A stretch of DNA of 64,000 nt from Brevibacillus_C sp046036945 (GCF_046036945.1 NZ_JBJQOQ010000014.1:1-64000), one strand, 5' to 3'; positions 35,071 through 43,799 are shown, counted from the stretch's first letter. Notes: generated by a model not told the origin, from the letters alone. Program-made: numbers and translations.

Positions 35071-36273
35071 TTGATTCATTCTAGCGATCAGGATTTCATC
35101 CACGAACGTTGTGACCGGCGGATGGAGCCTTTCTACTGGATATTAACGTTCGAAGCCATGTCATTTGTCTTCCTATTGGGGATAGCGCTGATCGGCGGTC
35201 CTATCTATTTGGTATACCTGTATCAATCATGGACCTACATACTTCTCCTCCTCTTGCTGCCGGGGGCATGGCTTGTAAGATTTACGATTCGTTATTTGCG
35301 GTCGGCGATACGCAAAAATCGCCTGCTTAACCGGTATAAGCTGTACGAGGATCGGATCGAGTATCGAATCTACAACCACAGTGAGAATACGGTTCGTGAG
35401 GATGCCATCAGATTCGGGCAGATTGACCGTGTCTACGTTTCGAAGTATATTTCGCAGTATGATTATGCCTATCGGAAAAGCAAGTTGAGAGAGGCACAAC
35501 CTGTTTTTCGTATTTTACCAATCATATATATCCAATACCGGGATGGAATGAACAAGAAGCGGGTGCTTGCCGTACCTTTCTACGAAAATGGCGAAACCGA
35601 AATTTGGCTGAAAGAACTGCAAAACCACGGCACCCCTCTCTGGGCGACGAATCGGCTGCTGTCCGAATTGCCGGAAGAGGAACAGCTTGGCATGTTGGAC
35701 GAAGAAGTAAGCTCGATGCCGTTTCCCTTCGATCGTTATTTGCAGCCAAAATTGGATTCGATCCTCAATGAAATAGAGCGCCGGGAACGGGCGAAGAATC
35801 CCGATGAGTTCCACGACGCAGCCCAAGCCCAAGTGGATCCGCGGCACAGCGGAACTGCCGGCAGGAACGCTTTACAAGCCCTGATGCGATTGAAACCGCA
35901 GCGGTCAACTCTGATCATATTCACGCTGCTGTTCGCTTTCCTCTTTGTTTCCATCAAGCTGGCCGATAAGGGCATTATTTCCCCGGACTCGACCGGAATA
36001 TGTCTTGCCGTGCTGTTTGTCGCCGCAGTAGTCTACCAGTATTTGGTGAAACATTTGACGTTCTGGGTTCCTTTGCGCTTCCTCTTCATTTCGTTTTTCG
36101 GTTGGGCGCTGATCGGCGGTTTTATGCTGGAGAGCAGCGCCGGTCCCGCACCCGGTGAAGAATACTACACCTCCGCGATGGCTGCCGTGATCTTGATGGC
36201 GGGTGCCGTCTGGCCGCTGTTCGGTATCTTGTACTGGCTGCGCCGGAAACGAAGGGATAGACGCGGTGTTTGA
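35071..36273 (+). CDS. Hypothetical membrane protein
   Basis: 400 aa starting at TTG 35071 behind GGAGG. Two helices at about 25-70, a soluble middle with PH-like beta pattern (about 90-190, ENTVREDAIRFGQIDRVYVS), a charged stretch, then four helices at about 285-390. No family motif recognised. It is followed 47 bases later by another membrane protein, so they may act together. Confidence 0.65.
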   Translation: MIHSSDQDFIHERCDRRMEPFYWILTFEAMSFVFLLGIALIGGPIYLVYLYQSWTYILLLLLLPGAWLVRFTIRYLRSAIRKNRLLNRYKLYEDRIEYRIYNHSENTVREDAIRFGQIDRVYVSKYISQYDYAYRKSKLREAQPVFRILPIIYIQYRDGMNKKRVLAVPFYENGETEIWLKELQNHGTPLWATNRLLSELPEEEQLGMLDEEVSSMPFPFDRYLQPKLDSILNEIERRERAKNPDEFHDAAQAQVDPRHSGTAGRNALQALMRLKPQRSTLIIFTLLFAFLFVSIKLADKGIISPDSTGICLAVLFVAAVVYQYLVKHLTFWVPLRFLFISFFGWALIGGFMLESSAGPAPGEEYYTSAMAAVILMAGAVWPLFGILYWLRRKRRDRRGV

Positions 36274-36319
36274 CGACAACAAGTTCCATTGATGGAGTCT
36301 ACAACGATAGGAGGAGCCT

Positions 36320-36856
36320 ATGACATTCTATTCGGAAATGTTTTTTTCCAAGTGGCACTTGATTACCGCTGTCATGATGGCGATCGCTTGGATTTCGCTC
36401 ATCGCGGGAGGATACGAGCGGCGCGTCGTACTTCGCAGCGGAATGGGAGCGATGGTATTCCTATACGTGGTCACGACGATTCCGATCGCGACGATTACCT
36501 ACCAGGAAAAATCGATCGATACTTGGATGCGCCAGCAAATCGTTCACCATTATGAAGAGAAAATGCAAAGGATCGGAGGATCCGTCAGCGAAATCGACCG
36601 TTTGGCGGTTGCCGCCGGCTCTTTCAAAAGCAAGGATATCTACAAAATCTACATCTACGCCGGGAATTACAACGATTCTTACCGCTTCGACGGCCGATTG
36701 GTCGTGAGGATCTATGATAAACAAGGAAAAGAGCTTGATGAAAGTGTATTTGACGGCCTGCACCTCGAACCCGGAGAAGTGAAGAAAGTCGATTCGTTTC
36801 ATTTGTCTTCCAGTTTCGAGATTTACCGGTACGAGTTTGAACCTCAGAAGGATTGA
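36320..36856 (+). CDS. Hypothetical membrane protein with extracytoplasmic domain
   Basis: 178 aa. Two helices (residues about 12-32 and 40-62) then a soluble domain of about 115 residues (KDIYKIYIYAGNYNDSYRFDGRLVVRIYDKQGKEL) with beta-sandwich character. Strong TAGGAGGAG before ATG 36320. Probably in one transcription unit with the gene before it. Family not recognised. Confidence 0.65.
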   Translation: MTFYSEMFFSKWHLITAVMMAIAWISLIAGGYERRVVLRSGMGAMVFLYVVTTIPIATITYQEKSIDTWMRQQIVHHYEEKMQRIGGSVSEIDRLAVAAGSFKSKDIYKIYIYAGNYNDSYRFDGRLVVRIYDKQGKELDESVFDGLHLEPGEVKKVDSFHLSSSFEIYRYEFEPQKD

Positions 36857-37085
36857 AACTTGCGACAGCAATCTTTGAGGATCCGGATGGTAAGACCAAA
36901 CTCGCTTATAGCACAGTTTTTGAAGAAAATGCCCTGGATTCGATAAGGTGAAAACATATGCCGTCCCAGGTGCCGAGCAGACCATGGATCGTCTTGAGGA
37001 GCATCTGGCAAGTATGTCTTATAAGGAAGAGGCCAGCCTTGGATTGATGCCCCCCGGTAACAACTCGCTATTTATTTCGCATTGA
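36850..37085 (+). pseudogene. Frameshifted remnant of an unknown gene
   Basis: One frame reads KLATAIFEDPDGKTKLAYSTVFEENALD to about 36940. The next frame continues FDKVKTYAVPGAEQTMDRLEEHLASM ... PPGNNSLFISH-stop. Restoring one base near 36938 joins them into one protein-like string. There is no start codon or upstream portion. Confidence 0.45.
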
Positions 37086-37173
37086 GTATTACCGTCACGG
37101 TGGAGTCTTGCCAATGGTGCTGCGCCGCAAATTATTACAAGAGAAGGATTCCGCCAAAATCATGAGTAAGTAA
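37078..37173 (+). pseudogene. Aconitate hydratase C-terminal remnant
   Basis: Thirty codons read IEYYRHGGVLPMVLRRKLLQ and end at TAA 37171. This is the strongly conserved C-terminal helix of aconitases (EYYRxGGILPxVLR). It overlaps the end of the preceding remnant in another frame. A deletion must therefore have fused two broken genes. A terminator follows. Confidence 0.65.
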
Positions 37174-37184
37174 CGCTTTTGAAA

Positions 37185-37226
37185 CGCCCCATGCTTTAAA
37201 GTGACTCTGAAGCAGGGGTTTTTTGC
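37185..37226 (+). terminator. Terminator after the aconitase remnant
   Basis: GCCCCATGCTT / AAGCAGGGGTTTTTT hairpin, correctly placed to have ended the original aconitase gene. Confidence 0.65.
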
Positions 37227-37307
37227 TGTGTAATTCAACCGTAGAAGGCGTAAAGCAACGGCCTGCGAAAGAGCTTCAATTGAAACCTGGCATCGGAGGT
37301 TATTGTG

Positions 37308-37871
37308 ATGAAAAGCGGTATATCGAAACGGATGAGAATCGTCTATCTGCTCATCGGCTTGCTTTCTTTTGTCTTGATTCCGGCAGTTGTCATTGGCTGC
37401 AGCGGAAGCGGCACAGAGAAGGCGGCAGACACGTCGGAAAGCCAGACTAAGCCGGCCGCAGCGGAGAAGCCGGAGCAGAAGGAGCAAACAGTGCAGAATG
37501 AACAAACAGAGCAGAAAAGCGAAGAACCTAAAGGCGAAACGCCTATGAACTATGTCGACATGTCAAAGCAGATAGTAATCACAAAGGAGTCGATGGAGCA
37601 AGGTGCGCAGCCGCCTGACGCCGTACCTGATGACATTCCCATTTTGGATCATGCGAAGAATACAACCGCCATGAAGATCGGCGATGGAAAAACTCCGGGA
37701 GATCCATATTACCAAGTAAACTTCCAGGTATCCGACTCCGTGGAAAAAACCGCTGAACTTTATCGTCAAATCCTGAAGGATAACGGATTAGACATTGCAG
37801 CGGAAGAGAAAGACAACGATGTGCAGGTATTCAAGGTATATATACGAAAAACTGGGATACTTCCGTATTGA
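37308..37871 (+). CDS. Lipoprotein, C-terminus altered by frameshift
   Basis: 187 aa as read. Signal peptide with lipobox (PAVVIGC), then a Gln/Glu/Lys-rich linker (residues about 40-75) and a domain of about 100 residues (PDAVPDDIPILDHAKNTTAMK ... YYQVNFQVSDSVEKTAELYRQILKDNG). The reading ends in IRKTGILPY. Removing one TA unit from the TATATATA tract at 37837-37844 gives instead VYTKNWDTSVLIAKFSDHTMVSIIYAKK ending at 37924, a much better C-terminus. ATG 37308 is favoured by GGAGG spacing over GTG 37305. Family unknown. Confidence 0.65.
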   Translation: MKSGISKRMRIVYLLIGLLSFVLIPAVVIGCSGSGTEKAADTSESQTKPAAAEKPEQKEQTVQNEQTEQKSEEPKGETPMNYVDMSKQIVITKESMEQGAQPPDAVPDDIPILDHAKNTTAMKIGDGKTPGDPYYQVNFQVSDSVEKTAELYRQILKDNGLDIAAEEKDNDVQVFKVYIRKTGILPY

Positions 37872-37949
37872 TCGCTAAATTTTCGGATCATACGATGGTT
37901 AGCATCATTTATGCAAAGAAATGAAGCGCCCTTGCCGATTTTGGGATTT

Positions 37950-38006
37950 GCAAAAAGCATGCTCCTGCTCATTGTGTTGTTTCTGAGCGGGAACATGCTT
38001 TTTCCA
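37950..38006. terminator. Bidirectional terminator
   Basis: AAAAAGCATG-TCC-GCTCA pairs with TGAGC-GGA-CATGCTTTTT; it serves the lipoprotein on plus and the DUF4367-like gene on minus. Confidence 0.8.
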
Positions 38007-38041
38007 TTGCAAGATTTCGTTACGTTCGATTGCCTGCTTCT

Positions 38042-38590
38042 CTACTCAAGAACTGACTCAGCGACCTTGATGATTTCTTCCGGTTGAAGCCCTTTGGCTG
38101 ACATGCTGTACAACACGCCATTCGCTTCCCAGTCGATGGTATGCTCCCCGGTGAGTACAGCTTCGACGCCATTCATTTTGATCGCCTCGATCTTGTTGGA
38201 AGTGGCTGCTCCAAAAGCGGTCTCTTCATCTGCCTGGCGCTGCTGCATAAAGATCTCCTCACCCGTTACTTGATTTTTATAGTAAATGTTGATGTACTTG
38301 GAGTTGCTCACACCTCCCTGTTCATCCTGATAGAATTCAGCACGGTCAAAAATGTATCCCTCGGGATGGTAGCTTGGAAGCAATACATGAAAGGAGGTGT
38401 ACTGATCCAGCTTCTCAGCATCTTTTACCACAAGTGTGTTTACATCAGGCAATGGGGCACCAACTTTCGCAACAGCGAGTGTGCCCCCATCGGGCAATTG
38501 TTTCACTTGATCAGGAATAGGCATTCTTTCCGGGTCCGGCTCCGTTTGTGAGACTGTGATATGTCCAAGTGATATTGTTTTAACATGTTT
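38042..38590 (-). pseudogene. DUF4367-like protein, 5'-truncated
   Basis: About 160-180 aa remain: FHVLLPSYHPEGYIFDRAEFYQDEQG ... INIYYKNQVTGEEIFMQQRQ ... VEAVLTGEHTIDWEANGVLYSMSAKGLQPEEIIKVAESVL. This is the C-terminal DUF4367 region found in exported and anti-sigma-like proteins. The frame stays open upstream of ATG 38524 (HVKTISLGHITVSQTEPDPER) to an IS-type hairpin without a start or ribosome-binding site. It has lost its N-terminal, probably membrane, part. Confidence 0.6.
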
Positions 38591-38591
38591 C

Positions 38592-38620
38592 CGAGAGAAG
38601 TCCCCATCCTCTGCAGGTAG
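38592..38620. repeat. IS-type terminal hairpin
   Basis: TCCCCATCC-TCTGCA-GGTAGGGGA preceded by GAGAAG; it resembles subterminal hairpins of IS200/IS605-type elements and marks the edge of the tnpB relic. Confidence 0.45.
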
Positions 38621-38780
38621 GGGATGAATCTTGGTTAGGCGAAGCCTACATGCACTTGTCTATTGCCTGAGGCGTCCATCGTCAAAAAAATGCTGTCTCA
38701 TTTTCTAAGAGAAGAGACGACTAACGGAGGTTTTTGTGGTATAATGGGAATGTACGTTCCTATTAAGGTGGTGGTCCTTC

Positions 38781-39216
38781 GTGTAGATCACGTTTCAGTT
38801 TCGACTCTAACCGGCTCCCGAACAGGAACAGCTCATGATTCGAACGTTGGACTTGTGCCGGAAGCTGTACAATCGGGCCAAGGATCAACGGGATACCGCC
38901 TATAACCAAGAGGGCAAAACCGTCACCTATGCCATGCAGCAGAATGAATTGCCCGCCTTCAAGAAGGAATTCCCCGCATACGGAAGGTTGCGAGAATCCA
39001 CCAAAAAGTCGCGCGGCAGCGCAAAGATTTTTTGCACAAACAATCATACCGCATCGTCAAAAGTGGACCGAACACCGTAGGGAGGGTTTGCCCCGAACGG
39101 GATGCGTAACGCATCGAACGCTTGTGGAGATCATGTAAGACCTTTCCTTCAGAAAGGCAACGATCGTCGAAACAAGAAGCCCCCGCCTCTTCAGGCGGTG
39201 GAACATTCACTGATTC
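38781..39216 (+). pseudogene. tnpB: tnpB (OrfB, IS200/IS605) relic
   Basis: From GTG 38781 (AAGGTGGTGG upstream) the frame reads stop-ITFQFRL-stop-PAPEQEQLMIRTLDLCRKLYNRAKDQRDTAYNQ. It is the TnpB N-terminus with two nonsense codons at 38784 and 38808. After KEFPAY the text jumps by deletion and frameshift to RIHQKVARQRKDFLHKQSYRIVK, then by another deletion to NASNACGDHVRP ... RRNKKPPPLQAVEHS, the usual TnpB C-terminus. About two thirds of the gene is missing. The RuvC active-site region is gone. Confidence 0.85.
39172..39210 (+). repeat. Right end of the tnpB element
   Basis: GAAGCCCCCGCCT-CTTC-AGGCGGTGG then AACATTCAC, the typical hairpin-plus-terminus of IS605-group right ends. The last tnpB codons run through it. 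Confidence 0.7.
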
Positions 39217-39243
39217 TATCTACTACATCTGACGCAAAGGAAG

Positions 39244-39492
39244 GCTGCACCGTATACGAAAACAAAGACGGGACTATGGAGAGATCTGGCCGTTCGAAAA
39301 AGGAAGACGGAAGTGCCCGAGCATTTGGGGCCGGTTATTGCCGCTGGCGAGTCGGCAGCGCTGGACATGACACTGACGAAAGCGATTCTGGCAATGATTG
39401 AAGAGATTGAGGCGAGTAAGCAGGAACTTTCTCTGCAAAATCTTGAGGAATTGCATGAGCTGCATATGGCAAAAATCAAAACAGAAGCGTGA
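39244..39492 (+). pseudogene. panE: 2-dehydropantoate 2-reductase C-terminal remnant
   Basis: The frame AAPYTKTKTGLWRDLAVRKR then KTEVPEHLGPVIAAGE ... PLTKAILAMIEEIEASKQ-like text, ending EELHELHMAKIKTEA-stop, matches the C-terminal helical domain of ketopantoate reductases (LWxDLxxRKxTEVxxxxGxV). It starts directly after the tnpB right end with no start codon. The IS or a linked deletion removed the rest. Confidence 0.7.
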
Positions 39493-39522
39493 GAGGGGCA
39501 GATCGCCCTTCTTTTTCGTTTG
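39490..39522 (+). terminator. Terminator after the panE remnant
   Basis: AGAGGGGCA-GATC-GCCCTTCTTTTTCGTTT. Confidence 0.6.
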
Positions 39523-39625
39523 TTATCTCAATAAGTTGTATGTACAATTAAATGAGTTTGTTTTTCCCGCAATCTATTTGTAACGAAACCTGGCTTTAAG
39601 GGACTTATTAGCAGGAGGTGAAAGG

Positions 39626-40120
39626 ATGAAGGATATGGAGCAAATTTATACAGAGTACTTTCAAACAGTGTATAAATACTTATTTTGCCTAACTCGTGAT
39701 GCTAATTTGTCTGAAGAACTGACACAAGAAACCTTTTACCAGGCATTGAAAACAGTAAAAAACTTTCGCGGACAATGTAAAATATCCGTTTGGCTCTGCC
39801 AAATCGCCAAACATTTATGGTTTAAATATTGGAAAAAGAGAAATAAATTAGATAATTTTCCTTTAGATGAGAGCGAGTTTACACTCTCCCTCTCCATAAC
39901 AGAAAAGGCCATAGACGAAATATTAATGAAAGAGGAGAAAACCGAATTGTATCGTAAAATTCAGGGCCTCGACGAACAGACAAAAGAGGTTATGCTGCTT
40001 AGGATAACAGGGGGACTAAGTTTTAGAGAGATTGGCGACATATTAAGCCGAAATGAGACATGGGCGCGCGTAACCTTTTACAGAGGAAAACAAAAATTAT
40101 TAAGGGAGGAATTAAAATGA
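39626..40120 (+). CDS. ECF sigma factor
   Basis: 164 aa. Region 2: YKYLFCLTRDANLSEELTQETFYQAL, then FRGQCKISVWLCQIAKHLWFKYWKKR. Region 4: LDEQTKEVMLLRITGGLSFREIGDILSRNETWARVTFYRGKQKL. A SigW/SigM-like minimal ECF. AGGAGGTGAAAGG precedes the ATG. It overlaps the anti-sigma gene by 4 bases, the usual arrangement. Confidence 0.92.
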   Translation: MKDMEQIYTEYFQTVYKYLFCLTRDANLSEELTQETFYQALKTVKNFRGQCKISVWLCQIAKHLWFKYWKKRNKLDNFPLDESEFTLSLSITEKAIDEILMKEEKTELYRKIQGLDEQTKEVMLLRITGGLSFREIGDILSRNETWARVTFYRGKQKLLREELK

Positions 40121-41061
40121 AACAAAATTTGCCTTGCAGTATTGTCCAAGATTTGATTCCGAACTACATAGAAAAACTTGCAAGTGAAGAAACCAATCAT
40201 TTTCTTGAAGAACACATGAACTCCTGCGAACAATGTCATGACGTGTGGAAAGTTATGACTGCTGAAATCGGCAAGGAAAAAACGTTTCCAAAGGTTGAAT
40301 TGAAATTTTTGAAAAAGATAAAGAAAACGAGGATCATAGCAGGTGTTTTCTGCCTATTTTTTGCGCTGCTCTGTTCTTTTTGGCTTTATTCTAAAGAATA
40401 TACGTTTACGAGTGACAAGGGAGTTTTATCGACTGCGATAACGGAATATACTTCTGCCGGCGATCATTCGACAGACGCATATGTTCTGGAAACAAAAGAA
40501 ATAGACGGAGTATTAATTGCATTTTTCAAAGATAACGCCAATCCGAATGTTTATGGCTTCGCTCGGCTATTAAAAGGAGTGAATCAGAAATATAGATTAG
40601 TAAATGTTAAATACAGTCCGAGCAATTATTCGGCAGTCTTGAAATCCTATCGATTTGACACCAAGAAGGGGACTTGTTATGCGGTGGGTGGTTATCATTG
40701 TGAGAATATCGCTGCTTATGGACTTCGTTTCCTTGAAGACGGATACCGTGATACCCGAAGGTTGTTAACGTTTGATATAAGAAATAACCAGTTCCTGGAC
40801 TTGTACAGTGAGTCGGACCTGCAGAATACGTTACGAGAACAAATGGGGGAAGCTGGGCAACTTAGCTTAAATCACTCTGGCCTGGTTCTTTTAGATTCAA
40901 AAGGTACAGATATCACAGAAAGTTATCGAATGCCTGAGAGCGGCGATAAAGGATGGAGTGCCAGTGTAGCAACAATGGAACAGTTTATGCTATACGTACT
41001 TATTGCCATTGTGCTTATTTTAGGGGTTGTATTTGCAAGGTATTTTTTAAGTGCCAAATAG
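40117..41061 (+). CDS. Zinc-finger anti-sigma factor
   Basis: 314 aa. Cytoplasmic N-terminus with the ZAS zinc motif EEHMNSCEQCHDVW (His-x3-Cys-x2-Cys, about residues 30-40), a membrane helix at about 71-90, an extracytoplasmic sensor of about 190 residues and a second helix near the end (about 290-310). It should hold the sigma factor encoded just upstream at the membrane until a signal releases it. AAGGGAGG precedes ATG 40117. Confidence 0.85.
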   Translation: MKQNLPCSIVQDLIPNYIEKLASEETNHFLEEHMNSCEQCHDVWKVMTAEIGKEKTFPKVELKFLKKIKKTRIIAGVFCLFFALLCSFWLYSKEYTFTSDKGVLSTAITEYTSAGDHSTDAYVLETKEIDGVLIAFFKDNANPNVYGFARLLKGVNQKYRLVNVKYSPSNYSAVLKSYRFDTKKGTCYAVGGYHCENIAAYGLRFLEDGYRDTRRLLTFDIRNNQFLDLYSESDLQNTLREQMGEAGQLSLNHSGLVLLDSKGTDITESYRMPESGDKGWSASVATMEQFMLYVLIAIVLILGVVFARYFLSAK

Positions 41062-41083
41062 ATTTTTACATTACGTTATTGGC

Positions 41084-41240
41084 TGAAACATATCAGGTTA
41101 AGTTGACGAATGATTTAGGGAATCAGCCAGTAGAGCTTCATCATATCGAAAGTGATCATGCAAAAGATTCAACAATTCTTTACATACCAAATGAAAAAGT
41201 ACTAAAAATAAAATTGTTTGACTATCAGAATAGTCATTGA
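41084..41240 (+). pseudogene. C-terminal coding remnant
   Basis: The frame ETYQVKLTNDLGNQPVELHH then IESDHAKDSTILYIPNEKVL and KIKLFDYQNSH-stop has coding character but no start. It lies between the anti-sigma gene and the BlaI promoter, and its end runs into the first BlaI operator. Family unknown. Confidence 0.4.
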
Positions 41241-41293
41241 CAAAATGTGACTACCGCGATAGTCTTAATTTACACATAACTACTGCAGTAGTC
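41220..41293 (+). promoter_or_regulatory. Three BlaI/MecI-type operators with promoter
   Basis: GACTATCAGAATAGTC (41220-41235), GACTACCGCGATAGTC (41249-41264) and AACTACTGCAGTAGTC (41278-41293) share the dyad rACTAy-N4-rTAGTC. Starts are exactly 29 bp apart. TTGACA (41237-41242) sits between sites 1 and 2, and site 2 covers the -10 zone. The third site ends 13 bases before the BlaI start codon, so the repressor controls its own operon. Confidence 0.85.
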
Positions 41294-41306
41294 AGGGGTG
41301 AACTCT

Positions 41307-41666
41307 ATGAGTATCAAACTGTTCGATTCGGAACTGAAAGTCATGGAAGCCTTATGGAAGGAAGGTGAATTAACAGCTGGACAGCTTGCCAAAATCCTCA
41401 ATGATGACACGGGTTGGAATCGCAACACAACGTATACCATCATCAAGAAGCTAATCAAAAAAGGCGCTATCGAGCGTAAAGAACCAAACTTTACCTGCAA
41501 GGCTCTAATTACAAAAAGGCAGGTACAAAAACAGGAAACTGAGGAACTTATCAACAAGGTATTTGACGGGTCTACCGAACTGTTTTTCTCCACATATATC
41601 AATGAGAAAAACCTTACCAAGGAAGAGATTGACAGGCTTAAACAAATTGTTGAGAACCTAAAGTGA
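41307..41666 (+). CDS. BlaI/MecI-family repressor
   Basis: 119 aa. Winged helix: SELKVMEALWKEGELTAGQLAKILNDDTGWNRNTTYTIIKKLIKKGAIER; C-terminal dimer region with LFSTYINEKNLTKEEIDRLKQIVENL, where BlaR1-family proteases cut homologues. ATG 41307 is favoured by AGGGGTG at 6 bases. It is 9 bases before the M56 peptidase gene. Confidence 0.92.
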   Translation: MSIKLFDSELKVMEALWKEGELTAGQLAKILNDDTGWNRNTTYTIIKKLIKKGAIERKEPNFTCKALITKRQVQKQETEELINKVFDGSTELFFSTYINEKNLTKEEIDRLKQIVENLK

Positions 41667-41675
41667 GGCGTTACA

Positions 41676-43055
41676 ATGGATATTTTTCAAATGAGCCTGT
41701 CCGCTGCCGTACTCATTATCGCCATCGTGGTGATCCGGCTCTTGAGTTTGAACAAGCTTCCTAAGAACACGTTCCTTGTGCTTTGGGGCGTTGCAGCCTT
41801 TCGTTTGTTGATACCATATTCCACTGCTTCAAGGTTCAGCCTCTACAATATCGTTGACAGCATTGCAGCTTTCTTCTCTCCCCACGTCGTTATGCCTGGC
41901 GTGGCAAGCTACTTTTGGTATGACAGCACACCGACAGGAACACAAGGGGATTTGCCGATACAGGGCGGGACATTCACCGTATCACCGATGTACATGATTT
42001 GGATTATTGGTGCGGCGGCTGTGGCCAGCTTTTTTGCTACTGCTTTTTACAAAAGCTGCAAAGAATTGAAAATGGCGATCCCGATCCGCAACAATGCTCT
42101 CGTAGACGAATGGTGCAGCGAACATAAGCTGCTTCGTCCTATACAAGTCCTGATGTCAGACAGAATAACCACTCCTGTGGCAGTTGGGATATTGAAGCCC
42201 CGCATCATTTTCCCCAAGACAATGGACTTTACCGACAAGCGGCTTATGCAATACGTACTGGCGCATGAATTTCAGCACATCAAGCACTTTGACATGCTTT
42301 GGAAGCTCGTTTTGATGCTTGTGCTCTGCGTCCATTGGTTTAACCCGTTGGTCTGGATCATGTACGTGCTGGCAAATCGAGATTTGGAAATGGCCTGCGA
42401 CGAGAAAGTCCTTACATTATTTGGCGAGGGAACAAGGTCTGAATATGCCCTGTCCTTGATAGGCATGGCAGAGCAGAGAAGCAGGTTCACAATGCTCTAC
42501 AATGGTTTTAGCAAAAATGCAACCGAAGAAAGGATTGTGTCTATTATGAAATTTAAGAAGGCATCCATTTCTACAATAATAACAGCCATTTTGCTTGCGG
42601 CAGGCGTCACAACAGTATTTGCAACAGCTTATAAGGATCCCGGCACAACCAAAGCAGAGCAAGGAGTTCAGACGCGGACAGTGCCAACTACTGTTAGCAT
42701 GAACGAAGCTAAAGACGAATCTGCAGAGGAATATCCTCCCTATACCTTGAAAAATCGTCGGGCATTTGCCGATTTTGCTGAATTCCTGCAGTATGATGAG
42801 ACCATGCATGTTTACCGTTTTGACGGAAAGTGGGTACGTACTTTGTACGATGAAAACATTTGGAAAGGCAAGTCATATAGCGGCCTTATGAGATCTGGCA
42901 TTACCGATAATCCAAACGATATAATTGATAGGGGCGAACCAATTGACCTGAAAACCGTGAGAAACCCCGAAACCAACCAGGTAGAAAAACTTGTTGAAAT
43001 GACGGAAGAAGAAGCAAAAGCGGCAATCGTTCAAATGGCGCCGAAAAATCAATAG
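41676..43055 (+). CDS. BlaR1/MecR1-type M56 membrane metallopeptidase without penicillin-sensor domain
   Basis: 459 aa. N-terminal helices (about 5-25, 35-55, 105-130), a zinc site LAHEFQHIKHFDML (HExxH, about residue 197) with a downstream Glu in DLEMACDEKV, then another helix (about 290-310). The extracytoplasmic tail is only about 140 residues and lacks SxxK/KTG motifs of the transpeptidase-like sensor in true BlaR1. It therefore probably senses something other than a beta-lactam and cleaves the BlaI repressor upstream. Confidence 0.85.
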   Translation: MDIFQMSLSAAVLIIAIVVIRLLSLNKLPKNTFLVLWGVAAFRLLIPYSTASRFSLYNIVDSIAAFFSPHVVMPGVASYFWYDSTPTGTQGDLPIQGGTFTVSPMYMIWIIGAAAVASFFATAFYKSCKELKMAIPIRNNALVDEWCSEHKLLRPIQVLMSDRITTPVAVGILKPRIIFPKTMDFTDKRLMQYVLAHEFQHIKHFDMLWKLVLMLVLCVHWFNPLVWIMYVLANRDLEMACDEKVLTLFGEGTRSEYALSLIGMAEQRSRFTMLYNGFSKNATEERIVSIMKFKKASISTIITAILLAAGVTTVFATAYKDPGTTKAEQGVQTRTVPTTVSMNEAKDESAEEYPPYTLKNRRAFADFAEFLQYDETMHVYRFDGKWVRTLYDENIWKGKSYSGLMRSGITDNPNDIIDRGEPIDLKTVRNPETNQVEKLVEMTEEEAKAAIVQMAPKNQ

Positions 43056-43147
43056 GGTTGGATACAATAAACTGGAGGTGGAACAAAAACAAGCAGCGAT
43101 TTTGCCGCCCATTTCCATATGATCAATACCAAGGGAGTTGATTTGGC

Positions 43148-43570
43148 ATGAACAATGTAACGAAAATGAAAGTCGGTAAACCTGCGGTTGAAGTATTTGA
43201 AGCCTTTGTAGATCCCGCGAAAATTGGCGGCTTCTGGTTCTCGTCCAGTTCTGAGAGATGGGCTCCCGGCAAGACGGTTACATTGAGATATGATGAATAC
43301 AATGCAGAAGCAGTTATCTATGTAGCAGAAGTCGAAGCGAATAAGAAAATCGTATTCAAGTGGGGCCAGGCTGAGGATGAACACGTTGTTACGATTATGC
43401 TGGAAGAGCTGGATCATGCGAGCACGGTGGTTGAAGTGAATGAAGAGGGTTTTCAAGAAGATGACATTGGGAACCTGATTGATAATAAAGAAGGCTGGGT
43501 GTATATGCTGACCTGCTTAAAGGGGTATTTGGAATTTGGCGTGGATTTGAGAGCAGCATTAGTGAAGTGA
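43148..43570 (+). CDS. SRPBCC/AHSA1-like protein
   Basis: 140 aa START/Bet v1-like fold: FVDPAKIGGFWFSSSSERWAPGKTV ... KIVFKWGQAEDE ... TVVEVNEEGF ... NKEGWVYMLTCLKGYLEFG, characteristic of activator-of-Hsp90-like SRPBCC proteins. It has its own site and terminator, 92 bases after the peptidase. It may be a target of the BlaI system or independent. Ligand unknown. Confidence 0.85.
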   Translation: MNNVTKMKVGKPAVEVFEAFVDPAKIGGFWFSSSSERWAPGKTVTLRYDEYNAEAVIYVAEVEANKKIVFKWGQAEDEHVVTIMLEELDHASTVVEVNEEGFQEDDIGNLIDNKEGWVYMLTCLKGYLEFGVDLRAALVK

Positions 43571-43576
43571 TCGTAT

Positions 43577-43612
43577 GATTCACCACAGGACGCTTTCCTG
43601 TGGTGTTTTTGT
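43577..43612 (+). terminator. Rho-independent terminator
   Basis: CACCACAGGA-CGCT-TTCCTGTGGTGTTTTT. Confidence 0.85.
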
Positions 43613-43799
43613 ATATATAAACCTCATACACATATTGTGAAAAGTGATTTTTCTCTTTACAATGAGATTAGTTTTCATGAAAGTAGCTATAGGTTTAATA
43701 TTTGCAAAAATATAAATATTACATTATCATCTTGTTAATATAAATTTAGTTTCGGGTCATCTTTTTCCAGTCAAGGGATCATAAAGGGGAGCTGACAGA

